Of a DNA stretch of 64,000 nucleotides, positions 25,259 through 35,945 are shown piece by piece; the stretch's first letter is position 1, and each line of letters begins with the position of its first letter. Origin of the DNA: Miscanthus floridulus (taxonomy: Eukaryota > Streptophyta > Magnoliopsida > Poales > Poaceae). The stretch spans positions 10,417,707-10,481,706 of the forward strand of contig NC_089581.1 of the NCBI RefSeq assembly GCF_019320115.1. The letters are read 5' to 3'. Made by a program: the position numbers and the translations under genes. A model generated the notes under the pieces. That model did no database searches. It was not told the origin of the DNA and saw only the letters and a program-made list of their open reading frames with translations.

Positions 25259-25735
25259 AGTGTTCGGCGATTTGGAGAAAACATGTTCGGCGATTTAGGA
25301 GAAAACATGTTCGGTGATTTTGGAGAAAACGTGTTCGGCGATAACGTTTGGAGAAATCGTGTTCAGCGCTAACGTTGGAGATAACGTGTTTGGCGATTTG
25401 GAGAAAACGTGTTCGGCAATAACGTTTGGAGAAATCGTGTTCGATGCTAACATTGGAGATAACGTGTTCGGCGATTTTGGAGAAAACGTGTTCGGCGATA
25501 ACATTTGGAGAAATCATGTTCGGCGCTAACATTGGAGATAACATGTTTGGCGAATTGGAGAAAACATGTTCGGCGATTTTGGAGGTGTTCGGTGATAACG
25601 TTTGGAGAAATCATGTTCGGCGCTAACGTTGGAGATAACGTGTTCGGCGATTTGGAGAAATCTTTCGGCGATAATGTTTGGAGAAATCATGTTTAGCGAT
25701 TTGGAGAAATCTTTCGGTGATTACATATTGGAGTT
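25255..25735. repeat. Minisatellite array in element A
   Basis: About 480 bp are built of three related units: GTGTTCGGCGATTTGGAGAA (about 24 bp), a GTGTTCGGCGATAACG unit with TTTGGAGAAATC (about 28 bp), and GTGTTCGGCGCTAACG followed by TTGGAGATAAC (about 27 bp). They alternate in a rough higher-order pattern. The array sits just past the integrase end, has no counterpart in C, and is open in several frames only because of its repeat nature. Confidence 0.88.
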
Positions 25736-25865
25736 CGCTATGAAGTAGCATAGAGCTCGGCGATCGCAAGTGGATGTTAAACCATAATAGAGACAAAATG
25801 GAGACAAGTTATGGAGACCAAAACTATACTCAATATAAAAGTGGAGAGTACATATCTAGAGTGTT

Positions 25866-28100
25866 TCAAGGATAGAAACGTATAAGGTGTTCGATGTGCC
25901 ATGAGTTGGGAACATCAACTCCTTCTGAGTCACTTAGGTGATAAGACCCTGGTCGAGTAACCTCTTTGACGACATAAGGCCCTTCCCAAGGGGAAGAGAG
26001 CTTGTGCATCCCTTCAGGTTTTTGTTTTCTACGGAGAACGAGATCGCCGACAGCAAATGAACGACCTTTGACGTTTTGGTTGTAGTACCTCCACAAGCCT
26101 ACTAGATATTTAGCTATGTGGACACAGGTGATTAGGCATTCTTTCTCGGCCCTATCGACGTCCTCTGATCGAACAACTATGGCCTGCTCTTCATCATAGT
26201 TTTTCACCCTAGGTGCTCAGAAGGTAATGTCCGCTGGTAGAATGGCTTCTGAGCCGTAGACCAAGAAGTATGGAGTCACGCTGGTGCTGTGACTAGCTTG
26301 AGTATGCAGTCCCTAGACTATAGCTAGAAGCTCCTTGAGCCATCTGCCCGGGTGCTTTTCTTCTTTCTGATATAGTCGCTTTTTAAGGGCATCAAGGATC
26401 ATGCCGTTCGCCTGTTTGACCTGGCCGTTGGCTCTTGGATGGGCAACGGAGACATATTTGATGGAGATGCAATGGTCTTCGCAGAAGTCCCAGAAGTAAT
26501 GGCCAGTAAACGTAGTTCTAAGATCGATGATGATGCTGTTCGGTAGACCAAATCTGTGGATGATACCTTCGAAGAGCTCGACTGCTTTCTTTACAGTAGC
26601 CAAAATGAGTGGTTTATATTTAGTCCACTTGGAGAACTTGTTGATGGTGACATATACATACCGAAAACCACCTGGTGCTAGTTTGAAAGGCCCGATTATG
26701 TCCAGTCCCCAGCATGCAAAGGGCCAGGAAGCTGGGATGGTTTGCAACCCTTGCGCCGGCACGTGTATTTGCTTAGTGAAGAATTGGCATCCTTCACAAC
26801 GTCGAACGAGGTCTTCTACATCAGTGATGGTTGTGGGCCAATAAAAACTAGCTCGAAAAGCCTTGCCGACTAGTGTTCTCAAGGCCGCGTGGTTGTCATA
26901 GGAACCAGAGTGAATTTCAAGAAGTGGCTTTACTCCCTCCTCTTGGGTGATGCATTTCTGTAGTATCCCTTCCTTGGCACATTTTCTTATCAAGTTGTCG
27001 TCCACCAGCACGTAAAGCTTGCTTCGATGAACTAGGCATTCAGTTTTAGTCTTGTCGGTGGGTACCTCAGTGCTGGTGAGGTACTTGATGAATTGCTCCC
27101 TCCAATCGGCGACTAGCGAAGGTACCACAAGTATCAACTGCTCGGCAGGGGGAACCTCTTTGACTTCCTTATCTTCTTTGATGGATGGCGCTAGGAGATC
27201 TTGAATGAAGACCCCCGGTGAAATCACAATGCGAGAAGAGCCCAGCTTGGATAAGTGATTAGCGAGCTGATTTTGGTCACGTACCACATGGTGATACTCG
27301 ATGCCATAGAATTTTCCTTTGAGCTTCTTGATTTCGGCACAATATGCATCCATCTTCTCGCTGGAGCAAGACCGGTCTTTGTTAAGCTAGTTAATGACCA
27401 GTGTAGAATCATCGTACACCATGAGGCATTTGACGCCAAGCTCGATGGCTATACGGAGTCTATGGAGACATGCTTCATATTCGGCGGCGTTGTTGGAGGC
27501 CAGAAAGTGTATCCAGAGAACGTACCGGAGCTTATCCTTGGTCGGCGTAATGAACATAATTCCTGCTCTAGCACCATTGATGTTAAGGGCGCCATCGAAG
27601 TACATCACCCAATGCTCGGGGCAAGTGGTAGCGATAGGCTCTTGGATCTTAGTCCACTCAGCGATGAAATCAGAGAGCGCTTGTGACTTGATGGTAGGCC
27701 TGCTTCTAAATTTGATGGAGTAAGTACCGAGCTCAATGACCCACTTGATGATATGGTCATTGGCCTCCTTGTTATGGAGAATGTCCCCTAGAGGGAATTT
27801 AGTGACCATGGCAATCTTGTAATAGTTGAAGTAGTGTCAGAGCTTGCGTGACGTAATCAGGATTGCATATAACAGTTTCTGTATCTAAGGATAACAAGTT
27901 TTGGGCTCATTAAGTACCTCGCTTATGAAGTACACCGGACATTGCACCTTATAGGCATGCCCAGCTTCCTTGCATTTGACAACAATAGCTGTGCTGACAA
28001 CGCAGGAAGTGGCGGCGATGTAAATCAACAGAGTTTCATCTAGTCGTGGCGCTGTCTTGATCGGAGGCTTTATTAAGAACAACTTGAGTTGCTCGAAAGC
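25866..28100 (-). pseudogene. Element A RNase H and integrase part of pol
   Basis: Read on the minus strand from 28100 this continues the pol split by element D. First comes the end of the RT/RNase H region (RLDETLLIYIAATSC), then a second RNase H-like domain (WVMYFDGALNINGARAGIMF, and NNAAEYEACLHRLRIAIELG) and its continuation (YHHVVRDQNQLANHLSKLGS), then integrase from about 27000. The integrase shows HAALRTLVGKAFRASFYWP and the CEGCQFF zinc part, WGLDIIGPF with the first catalytic Asp, and an IIIDLRTTFTG block with the second. The third catalytic residue, Glu in GQVE, is Lys here (codon 26417-26415, GQVKQANG). Stops occur around 26310, 26218, 27388, 27837 and 27885. The enzyme is dead. Confidence 0.9.
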
Positions 28101-28104
28101 TATG

Positions 28105-28978
28105 TGATGAGGACATGACACCCATGCATATGACCATGTTTGACATATGGTATGGAGGGGTAGGAGGCCAGCAAGGGTGTCCAAGTCAAGAAGGAGGTCT
28201 GAGGCTAATTCGGTTCGAGTCCCTGAGGTGGAGGCCAAAAGCAACTCAAGTTCGAGTCTGCCTCGGTCTCTAGGATCAGTCTACCTTAAACTGGTTACCC
28301 AGGACGCATCCGAACTCTGATTTCAATGATCCACATATGGTTGGAAAGCTAATTCGATAAGGAAGCCAATCCAAGTGGTTTCACATCAAAAGACCTTGGG
28401 AATCAATAGAAATTGTTGAAACAAGTCAGTGTCCAGAATCTATCAGGGTGCTGCGACACCCTCTTTTGGTCCGTTGGACCGTGTATCATGTTTGGGTCCA
28501 TTAGGGGGCGCGTCCAAGGGGTGATGCCCAAGACTCTATAAATATCAGTCATCGCTCTCCTTAGGGTTTGTGTTTTGTTTAGTTCTTGATTTTCTCGTGA
28601 AACAGACATCGTTTTGCTACAACTGTCGCCGCCAAGGCCGCTTGCTATGAACTAGGGCCCTAGTTCTTGATCTTGTTCGCCTATGGCGATTAGTCCTTTC
28701 GAATAAAGACTTGAACTCTTTCTCATTATCATAAGCCTCATATTTATTTGCAATTTTAGATTGCGTTTATCTCATTCTTGCTTGTGTTCTCGATTCGCTT
28801 GCAGGAAAGCCTTCTCGGCGAGGTCAATCGCGTTCGCATGGTTGATAACCAATAGAGCAGTGGTGTAACGGTTGCGGGGGTCCAAATTAGTCTTGGTTCG
28901 ATGCCTAGATCATGAATGTCGAGTCTCTACCAATCTACGCTATTATACCTTTCGGAAGATCGGTCCTAGTCTACATCA
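28105..28978 (+). repeat. Element D 5' LTR
   Basis: An 874-bp LTR begins TGATGAGGACATGAC and ends AGTCTACATCA. It aligns with 35068-35940. The clear TATAAATA sequence near 28537-28544 is the likely promoter TATA box. Confidence 0.92.
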
Positions 28979-29561
28979 AGTTGTATCAGAGACCTTGTTG
29001 CCCGTTAGGTATAACTTTGTTTTCCCTTTACATTGTTACTGTTTTTGCATTACCTATAGTCCACAAAAAGCCAAAAAATATACATCGTCACATATTCCCT
29101 GTCCTATAGCCTCATTGTGCCACGCAATTTCATCTCTGTTTCGCGTTGTTGAGTTTGTGCCCTAGGTCAAGTTCTGGTTTTATATCGTTTTTAGTTTAGT
29201 TTGTGTTTTCCCCTTTGTTTTTTTATCATAATCCATGAACATCTCCAAGTCTTGTTGAGTTTCCTTTGTATCCATCAAACCCTAGTCCACGCCATCTAAT
29301 TTCCTACACTTGTCTTCACTGTTTTCATCAAATTATTACTGTCGTGACCAATTTTGCGCACATTGTTCCCGTTTTGTCCTCTAATTCAGAGTATGTTCTT
29401 AAGACTAGTCTAGTTTTCGCATACGAACTCGGATTTCGATGTTCCATATATCAAAATTGATCAAAAAATTTCGGATCCGTCCATCCCCTACTTTGCTAGG
29501 GTTAGAGATTTTTATTTTGGTCAAAAAGTGGTCACAAGATCCTCTTTTTGTGGTCATAAGC
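28979..29561 (+). other. Element D leader, up to the B insertion
   Basis: The sequence starts with the primer-binding region TTGTATCAGAGACC (28981-28994). The rest is T-rich untranslated leader, cut by element B at 29562 and continued at 33117. The open frames are short and resemble no protein. Confidence 0.7.
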
Positions 29562-29960
29562 TGTCGACGAAATATGGTCGGCAGTCCACCGAGGGGGGTG
29601 CCCGTGGTGGTAGATTATCGATAGGATGCGTGTAATCAGGAACCAGATGGTGACACAAGGCGCAGAGACAGCGATTTAGACAGGTTCGGGCCGTCTGATC
29701 GACGTAATACCCTACGTCCTGTGTCTTTGGTGTATTGTATTGAGATGTATACTATATGATCTGTCCCTGAGGGGGACCCCTGCCTCTCCTTATATACTCT
29801 GGAGGAGGAGGGTTACAAGTAAAGTATCCTATTTGGTACTATTACAATATATAGTACAACTTGTAATCTTGCTATGCACGCCTTGATCTTACGGGCCAGG
29901 CCACCTTGGATGGTGCGGCCCATGTACCATCTTGTGGTACCTGGGGGTATATCCCCCACA
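29562..29960 (-). repeat. Element B left LTR (its 3' LTR)
   Basis: The 399-bp LTR differs from 32713-33111 at three sites (GATGCG/GATACG, CCTTGG/CCTCGG, ACCTGG/ACCCGG). TCGGGGACTAGC on the minus strand next to it acts as polypurine tract. Confidence 0.93.
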
Positions 29961-32693
29961 GCTAGTCCCCGAGCGCCATGTATTCTGATGCGACATGCCA
30001 TTTCAACCTTCTCCGAACAGTGAGGCTTGAGTTCTTGACATCTCCGACCATCGTTGTCGCCGGAGAAGTAGGTTGTCCGAAGAATGTATGGTGCTCTTAA
30101 GAAAAAAGAAATAGATTTCCGTCCCAGGAAGTGTGCCCACTTGTATTTCTGAAAAGAAATGTAAGTGCGTCTTGAAGCGTAGCATCTTTGATCATCAGAG
30201 GCGTAGTGGTCGAAAAACAAGCACATTCACCGCAAGGTGAAGTGTGCCCACTTAGTCCCCGAGCCTGGTAGTAGGTGACTTAGGCACGTGGTGCCAGGGT
30301 CTAAAAAGAATTCCCAGTTAAATTGAGAACCCAATCGTCGTACAGGCGATACGAGATGCACCGACAGGTGCATCGTACCGATGTAGTCCCCGAGCTTGCT
30401 GGAAGGCGAGGTACGAGCCTTGTAGCAAGGTCTAAGTAAGAAAAAAAAATATCCCAACTGTATGCGAGTTGCCAGTCACATGTAGTCGAGACGCAAAGTC
30501 CCTGAATCGTGGTCGGAGAGTGGTCGAGGCAGTCTCCGAGCATAGGTCGAGGAGCGAGCGATGAAGTCCCTGAGCCGTGGTCGGAGAGTGATCGAGGCAG
30601 GCAGTCCCCGAGCACAAGTCGAGGAGCGAGCGATGAAGTCACCGAGCCGTGGTCGAGGCAGTCCCCGAGCACAGGTCGAGGAGCGACCGACGAAGTCCCC
30701 GAGACGTGGTCGGAGCTCAGCGGAGCTGCTCAAGATGTGGTCGACGTGGTCGGAGCTCGGAGTGGTCTGGCGAGAAGTCCCAGAGCACGGAGTGGTCTGG
30801 CGAGTCCCCGAGCACGAGCGTGGTCTGGCCAGAGTCCCCGAGCACGAGCGTGGTCTGGCTAGAGTCCTCGAGCACCGTAGTGGTCTTGGCGAACCCTGAA
30901 GCATGAGCTCGCTGATCGAACTGTGTTCCTGAAAAATAAACACCGAGAGCGGTAATACATGATGGTGTACGAAATATATTGACCTCTCATAGGAGGTGAA
31001 GTAAACACTTGGTGTTCGGTTGGCGATGAATTATACTTGGTGTAATATTCGAAAAATAACATTAGCTGTTTTTAGCCCTTTTGTTATGTAGAGGCGTAGC
31101 GCGATGTATTAACCTGTCCTGAAGAATGCGCCAGCCCTGGGCTGACCAACATCTCGTAGCGCGAGGTACGGAACGCTGCCGCGCGTAGAGTGCCAGTGTT
31201 ACCAGGGAGCGACTGCCGACTACCCGTAGCGCAGAGGGCGGACTCTCATGCACGCGTGGGGTGGAGCCGGAGACAGTGTCGGCTCTGGGATTGTCAAGCA
31301 GGAAGGAAAACATATCGGCGGACCGCTGTAAAAACTTATACATGTTTTGGATTATATGTATGGAGAAAATTTGACGCAGAGCGCACCCTAAGGGTGGTCA
31401 GCGGAGGTGTACGATGATCGAAGAAATTTTCAATTAAAAATAATACTTAGCTTTATTGACGACCGGTGGGTGTAGTCGGTATGTTGCGATGTTCGAGAGA
31501 TGGCTTGACGTGTCGTTGGCGATGAAGTTGTCCAGTCCTCGAGCTTTCCGACTTGTCGTCATGATGATGGTCGCGGTTGTCGTAGCGCCGTTCTTTGCGG
31601 CGATCATTATTGCGACGTGGTCTGGTGGTCAGAGCTCGGCGGAGCCGCTCGAGACGTGGTCGTCGTGGTCGTGGTCGGAGCTCAGTGGAGCTGCTCGAGA
31701 TGTGATCGACGTGGTCTGGTGGTCGGAGCTCGGCGGAGCCAAGACGTGGTCGAAGACATAGATGAGCTGTGGACGTTCTGCATACTTGTCGTCGAGGCAC
31801 TATGCCCCTTCGACGTTGCCTGTTCGTTAGCTTGCAATGTATGCCTTGCTCCCCGTCATGCATGAATACGTGCAAATCATCATAGCGTGCGTGGTCATCC
31901 TCATGCTTGTTCGAATTACACTTTGGCATCGAGTTTGATGCTCTCACAAACGAGCTAAGGCTTGCCGACCACATGTGTGCCATCAATGCATGATAACGCA
32001 GAACGACGATGAGCGCAGTTGGATTCCGATCAGCTGCTGGAGAATTGCTCCATGGATGACATACGTGCATATGCATGCATTGCTTCAATCTGGTTAGCCT
32101 GCATGGTCCTGTACAGCATGTATATTCTTCCTTGTTTGCTGGTTGAAACGATGTCAGACGATGACAGACTTTAGCCCTGCTTCCGATCGAGTTGAGTACA
32201 TACTCCCCTTCCCGTCTTGTTTTAGAGGCATGATCGGATACGTGTCCGAGCTATTCGCCCTACTCGATTGGCTTCCCTTTTGCTTCGTCGATCTCACGAT
32301 TCGGAGTTGAACTCAGCGAAATTCCCAGCAAGCTAGAGCAGATTGGTTTGGCTTCTAGAGCCTACACATCGGTTCCCGGTTGGTGCTTGCCGATTCGAAC
32401 TAGCCATCTGTTGGGCCACATCTTTCCATCGTGCATGAATACATGCAAATCTTCATGGCCTTTACGCTTCTGTAGATCGGATCGTAGAGCCGCGGATAGT
32501 GTTGGCAAACGGGGCCTGCGGCAAGCTGTCGATGTGCTGACAAGGCGTGGGACCACGATAAGCAGTCGATGATGAGGGCCGGCACGAGCGTCAATGTCGT
32601 CGGAGGCCAGGTCGCCATGGATGATGTTGATGTTGATCTTGAGATCCCATCTGGTTTGCCATAGATCAGCGCGCATGATCCCCTAAAGGGGAT
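29961..32693 (-). other. Element B interior, non-coding
   Basis: The left part (29961-30480) matches the 3' region of element C (40072-40680), including CAAGGTGAAGTGTGCCCACT. A minisatellite (30480-30890) follows, then a copy of the block also seen in A and C (about 31100-31290). The right part (31450-32690) is not recognised; two short related stretches with CATGAATACRTGCAAATC occur at about 31860 and 32433. No open frame resembles Gag or Pol. Confidence 0.75.
30480..30890. repeat. AGTCCCCGAGCAC minisatellite in element B
   Basis: Repeated units around AGTCCCCGAGCAC, with GTGGTC and GAGGAGCGA variants, stand in tandem with variable spacing of about 30-60 bp. The same core unit forms an array in element C at 40700-40940, also just inside the 3' LTR. 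Confidence 0.8.
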
Positions 32694-32712
32694 CCCCTAC
32701 CTGGCGCGCCAC

Positions 32713-33111
32713 TGTCGACGAAATATGGTCGGCAGTCCACCGAGGGGGGTGCCCGTGGTGGTAGATTATCGATAGGATACGTGTAATCAGGAACCAGATG
32801 GTGACACAAGGCGCAGAGACAGCGATTTAGACAGGTTCGGGCCGTCTGATCGACGTAATACCCTACGTCCTGTGTCTTTGGTGTATTGTATTGAGATGTA
32901 TACTATATGATCTGTCCCTGAGGGGGACCCCTGCCTCTCCTTATATACTCTGGAGGAGGAGGGTTACAAGTAAAGTATCCTATTTGGTACTATTACAATA
33001 TATAGTACAACTTGTAATCTTGCTATGCACGCCTTGATCTTACGGGCCAGGCCACCTCGGATGGTGCGGCCCATGTACCATCTTGTGGTACCCGGGGGTA
33101 TATCCCCCACA
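32713..33111 (-). repeat. Element B right LTR (its 5' LTR)
   Basis: The 399-bp LTR carries a TATA box on the minus strand (TATATAAGG, complement of 32939-32947). It is followed, on the minus strand, by the primer-binding site at 32711-32694. Confidence 0.93.
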
Positions 33112-33766
33112 TAAGCTTTTTGTCGATTTCGAGCACGTCTTCTGGAAATTCCACAGGCCACGTCTTTCACTTGTTTAAGCTCATATTTTCTGTTGTTACT
33201 TCTTTTGTGCTCCTAAGTGAAGAAAAAATATAGAAAAAGAAAAAGAAAAAGTCAAAATTTCTCAAAAAAATAACGACAGCCCAAAAAAATAGAAAAAAGA
33301 TAGGGGTAAAAGAGGAACAATATCTAGAGGAGTACATAGAGAGCGCCATTTGAGCTGTGTTTGCATGTGCTGATTTCTATCTTGTTCCTAATCATATTCT
33401 TATTGTTTATATCTCTTGATACATCTGGTACTTGGAATGTGAGTAGGCCAGCAACTAAGACAAGTACTTGGGATACTTATTCAGCTTTGTTATTCAGTTG
33501 CGAATTTTGCTATTCCTTGCTACTATATTGTGCCTATCCAAGCTCTACTTTCTTCTAACCAAGTATAGGTTCGCGTTGCAACTATTACACTCAAGCTACA
33601 ACGGTATCACAGTCACTGACCAATTACACCGCTTGTTGCTTTGGTAAGAACACTTTAAGACCGTGGTAAGACCCTTGAGAGTTGAGTGTCTTGTTTTTCC
33701 TTGTCCATAACCTAAGTAGTTGGTAGGGATAATACTATTTGTGTTGTCTTTTGCTGTCTTCTAATA

Positions 33767-35134
33767 ATGACAGATTGTTCATATCCACCAACTTATGATG
33801 GTATAGGTGCTGATGAGTACATGGAGTGGGAAATTGCCATCGATAACATTTTTGTTACTCGCTTTATGTGTCCAAGGAGGAAGGTAAAAAATGTAGCTAG
33901 TGTTTTGCGATATTCTACTTTATCTTGGTGGGAGTCTTTAGATCCTTCTGATAAACCTCAAACTTGGAATGATATGAAACTTCTTATGCGAGAAACCTTT
34001 GTTAATCCACCTCATGTTTTGACTTCATATGATGAGGTGAACCATTTAGAGGAAGAGTCTGTTGTTATTTCTCTTGCTATGACTAACCTTCAGCAGGATA
34101 ATGTACATAAGCAAGAGGATGACATGGAAGAAAATGAGGAGCCCACAACCTCATATGCAAATTCAAAACCATCACTTTACAATGCACCTATTACTCCTAC
34201 TAAAAACACAGGTAATGCCCATGGTGCTACACTCACAGAAGGTGAAAATTGTCTTAATGTACTAAATTTGTCCACAAACCGTGCTATCATAGAGCAATTG
34301 TTAGTGGAACCCTCTCTTGATTTATCTTTGTTCCATGATAATTTGCTTGACGTTCCTTGTGATAAAGATACATTGGTTGATGATGCTTCAGTTTTACATG
34401 TTTTGGAACCAGTCACTTGTGCTAAAAATAAACATGTTATTCATATTGCTACTAAAACTGATGAGCTCAAACTATTGTCTTCTTTATATACTTTGGGTTA
34501 CATTGAATTTGATGTTTTGTGTAACATAGATTATTTGGAGGAGAGCCTTTTTAAATGTGCTATTTTGCCTTGGTTTTCTAAACACACATATCATGTTATT
34601 AACAAATATAACAACAAGGGACAATATATGATACATCGAGTATACATTCGTAGTAATATGAATTTTCCTTTTGTTGTACAAGATTATGATCATTTAGAGG
34701 GCAGCCATAATAATACAAACATTTTCTCATGTTCTTCAAAGAAACAAGTTCACTTACAAGAAGGGGAGCATTGTTGGTTGCTACCTATGTCTGCTAGACC
34801 ATATATTCCTGTATTGTCTTTGGTTAGTTCTAATCTTTTGCAGGATAGTGTTGACATACATCGTGTGCATTCGGATCATGGAGTCTACATGCTTGCTAAA
34901 ATTTTTATGCGAGATGACATGCTACAAACTTGGAAATATGGTCACATTCCTTCTCACAATTATTTTAGTTCCCTTTGTTTTCACAACCCCATTCTCCTTT
35001 ATGTTGTGCAGGATCAGTTTCAAGCACAATCAACGCCGAGGACGGCTTCTCATCAAGAAGGGGAGGATGATGAGGACATGACACCCATGCATATGACCAT
35101 GTTTGGCACATGGTATGGAGGAGTAGGAGGCTAG
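33767..35134 (+). CDS. Gag-like protein of element D
   Basis: An uninterrupted 455-residue frame starts MTDCSYPPTYDGIGADEYME. The first 90 residues resemble the gypsy Gag fold: YDG-x-GADEYMEWE, a middle basic stretch, STLSWWESLDPSD and a TWNDMKLLMRETF block. This corresponds to the usual 'WW...L...W..MK..M...F' pattern of retrotransposon Gag. There is no zinc knuckle, and the rest (residues 110-440) is acidic and unfamiliar. The frame crosses the polypurine tract and ends 67 bp inside the 3' LTR, so the last 22 residues are LTR-encoded. The start is the first ATG after the leader. It is intact, unlike most frames nearby, which may indicate selection or recent activity. No pol follows. Confidence 0.7.
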   Translation: MTDCSYPPTYDGIGADEYMEWEIAIDNIFVTRFMCPRRKVKNVASVLRYSTLSWWESLDPSDKPQTWNDMKLLMRETFVNPPHVLTSYDEVNHLEEESVVISLAMTNLQQDNVHKQEDDMEENEEPTTSYANSKPSLYNAPITPTKNTGNAHGATLTEGENCLNVLNLSTNRAIIEQLLVEPSLDLSLFHDNLLDVPCDKDTLVDDASVLHVLEPVTCAKNKHVIHIATKTDELKLLSSLYTLGYIEFDVLCNIDYLEESLFKCAILPWFSKHTYHVINKYNNKGQYMIHRVYIRSNMNFPFVVQDYDHLEGSHNNTNIFSCSSKKQVHLQEGEHCWLLPMSARPYIPVLSLVSSNLLQDSVDIHRVHSDHGVYMLAKIFMRDDMLQTWKYGHIPSHNYFSSLCFHNPILLYVVQDQFQAQSTPRTASHQEGEDDEDMTPMHMTMFGTWYGGVGG

Positions 35135-35940
35135 CAAGGGTGTCCAAGTCAAGAAGGAGGTCCAAGGCTAATTCAGTTTGAGTCCCTGAGGTGGAGGCCC
35201 AAAGCAACTCAAGTTTGAGTCTACATCGGTTTTCAGGACTAGTCTGCCTTAAACTGGTCACCCAGGATGCATCCAGACTCCATTTTTGACGATCCACATA
35301 TGGTTGGAAAGCTAATTTGATAAGGAAGAAATCCAAGTGGTTTCACATCAAAAGACCTTCAGAATCAATGGGAATTGTCGAAACAAGTCAGCGTCCAGAA
35401 TCTGTCAGGGTGCTACGACAATGTCTTTTAGTCCGTTGGACCGTGTATCGTGTTTGGGCCCATTAGGGGGTGCGTCCAGGGGGTGATGCCCAAGACTCTA
35501 TAAATAGTAGCTATCGCTCTCCTTAGGGTTTGGGTATTGTTTAGTTCTTGATTTCCTTGTAAAACAGACATCGTTTTGCTATAACTGTCGCCGCTAAGGC
35601 CGCTTGCTGTGAATTAGGGCCCCAGTTCTTGATCTTGTTTGCCTATGGCGATTATTCCTTTCGAATAAATACTTGAACTCTTTCTCATTATCATAAGCCT
35701 CATATTTATTTGCAATTTTAGATTGCATTTATCTCATTCTTGCTTGTGTTCTCGATTCGCTTGTAGGAAAGCCTTCTCAGCGAGGTCAATCATGTTCGCG
35801 TGGTTGATAACTAATGGAGCAGTGGTGTAACGGTTGCAGGGGTCCAAATCAGTCTTGGTTTGAAGCCTAGATCATGAACGTCGAGTCTCCACCAATCGAT
35901 GCTATCATACCTTTTGGAAGATCGGGCCTAGTCTACATCA
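35068..35940 (+). repeat. Element D 3' LTR
   Basis: The 873-bp LTR matches 28105-28978 with many scattered substitutions, clearly more than the LTR pair of element B. The TSD CTATG follows at 35941-35945. Confidence 0.92.
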
Positions 35941-35945
35941 CTATG

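Larger units (their letters stand above)
29562..33111 (-). mobile_element. Small non-coding LTR element B, recent insertion
   Basis: This minus-strand element is 3550 bp with 399-bp LTRs at 29562-29960 and 32713-33111 and a perfect TSD, TAAGC (29557-29561 and 33112-33116). Its primer-binding site, TGGCGCGCCAGGTAGGGG on the minus strand (32711-32694), is of the A/C type. LTR ends (TGTCGACGAAATATGG on the plus strand) and much of the 3' region match element C. There is no gag, pol or accessory gene. The two LTRs differ at three positions by eye. It is a deletion-type derivative that must be moved by enzymes of a related full element. Confidence 0.93.
28105..35940 (+). mobile_element. Non-autonomous LTR element D with a gag-like ORF
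   Basis: This plus-strand element lies inside pol of element A, with LTRs 28105-28978 and 35068-35940 and a perfect TSD, CTATG (28100-28104 and 35941-35945). The primer-binding region TTGTATCAGAGACC starts two bases after the 5' LTR; the polypurine tract AAGAAGGGGAGGA touches the 3' LTR. Without the nested element B it is about 4.28 kb. One ORF is present (33767-35134) and there is no protease, reverse transcriptase or integrase, so it needs a helper. Confidence 0.9.

Noticed and set aside
25059..25544. Minus-strand frame of 161 codons with repeated RTRFLQ/EHVISN units
   Set aside because: The frame stays open because of the minisatellite period; there is no other coding sign.
25255..25735. 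CRISPR array
   Set aside because: Units are contiguous and degenerate without unique spacers, and the genome is eukaryotic; it is a minisatellite.
29961..32693. Coding genes inside element B
   Set aside because: Frames there are short or repeat-driven (for example 30476-30943 and 31453-32088) and have no Gag or Pol similarity.
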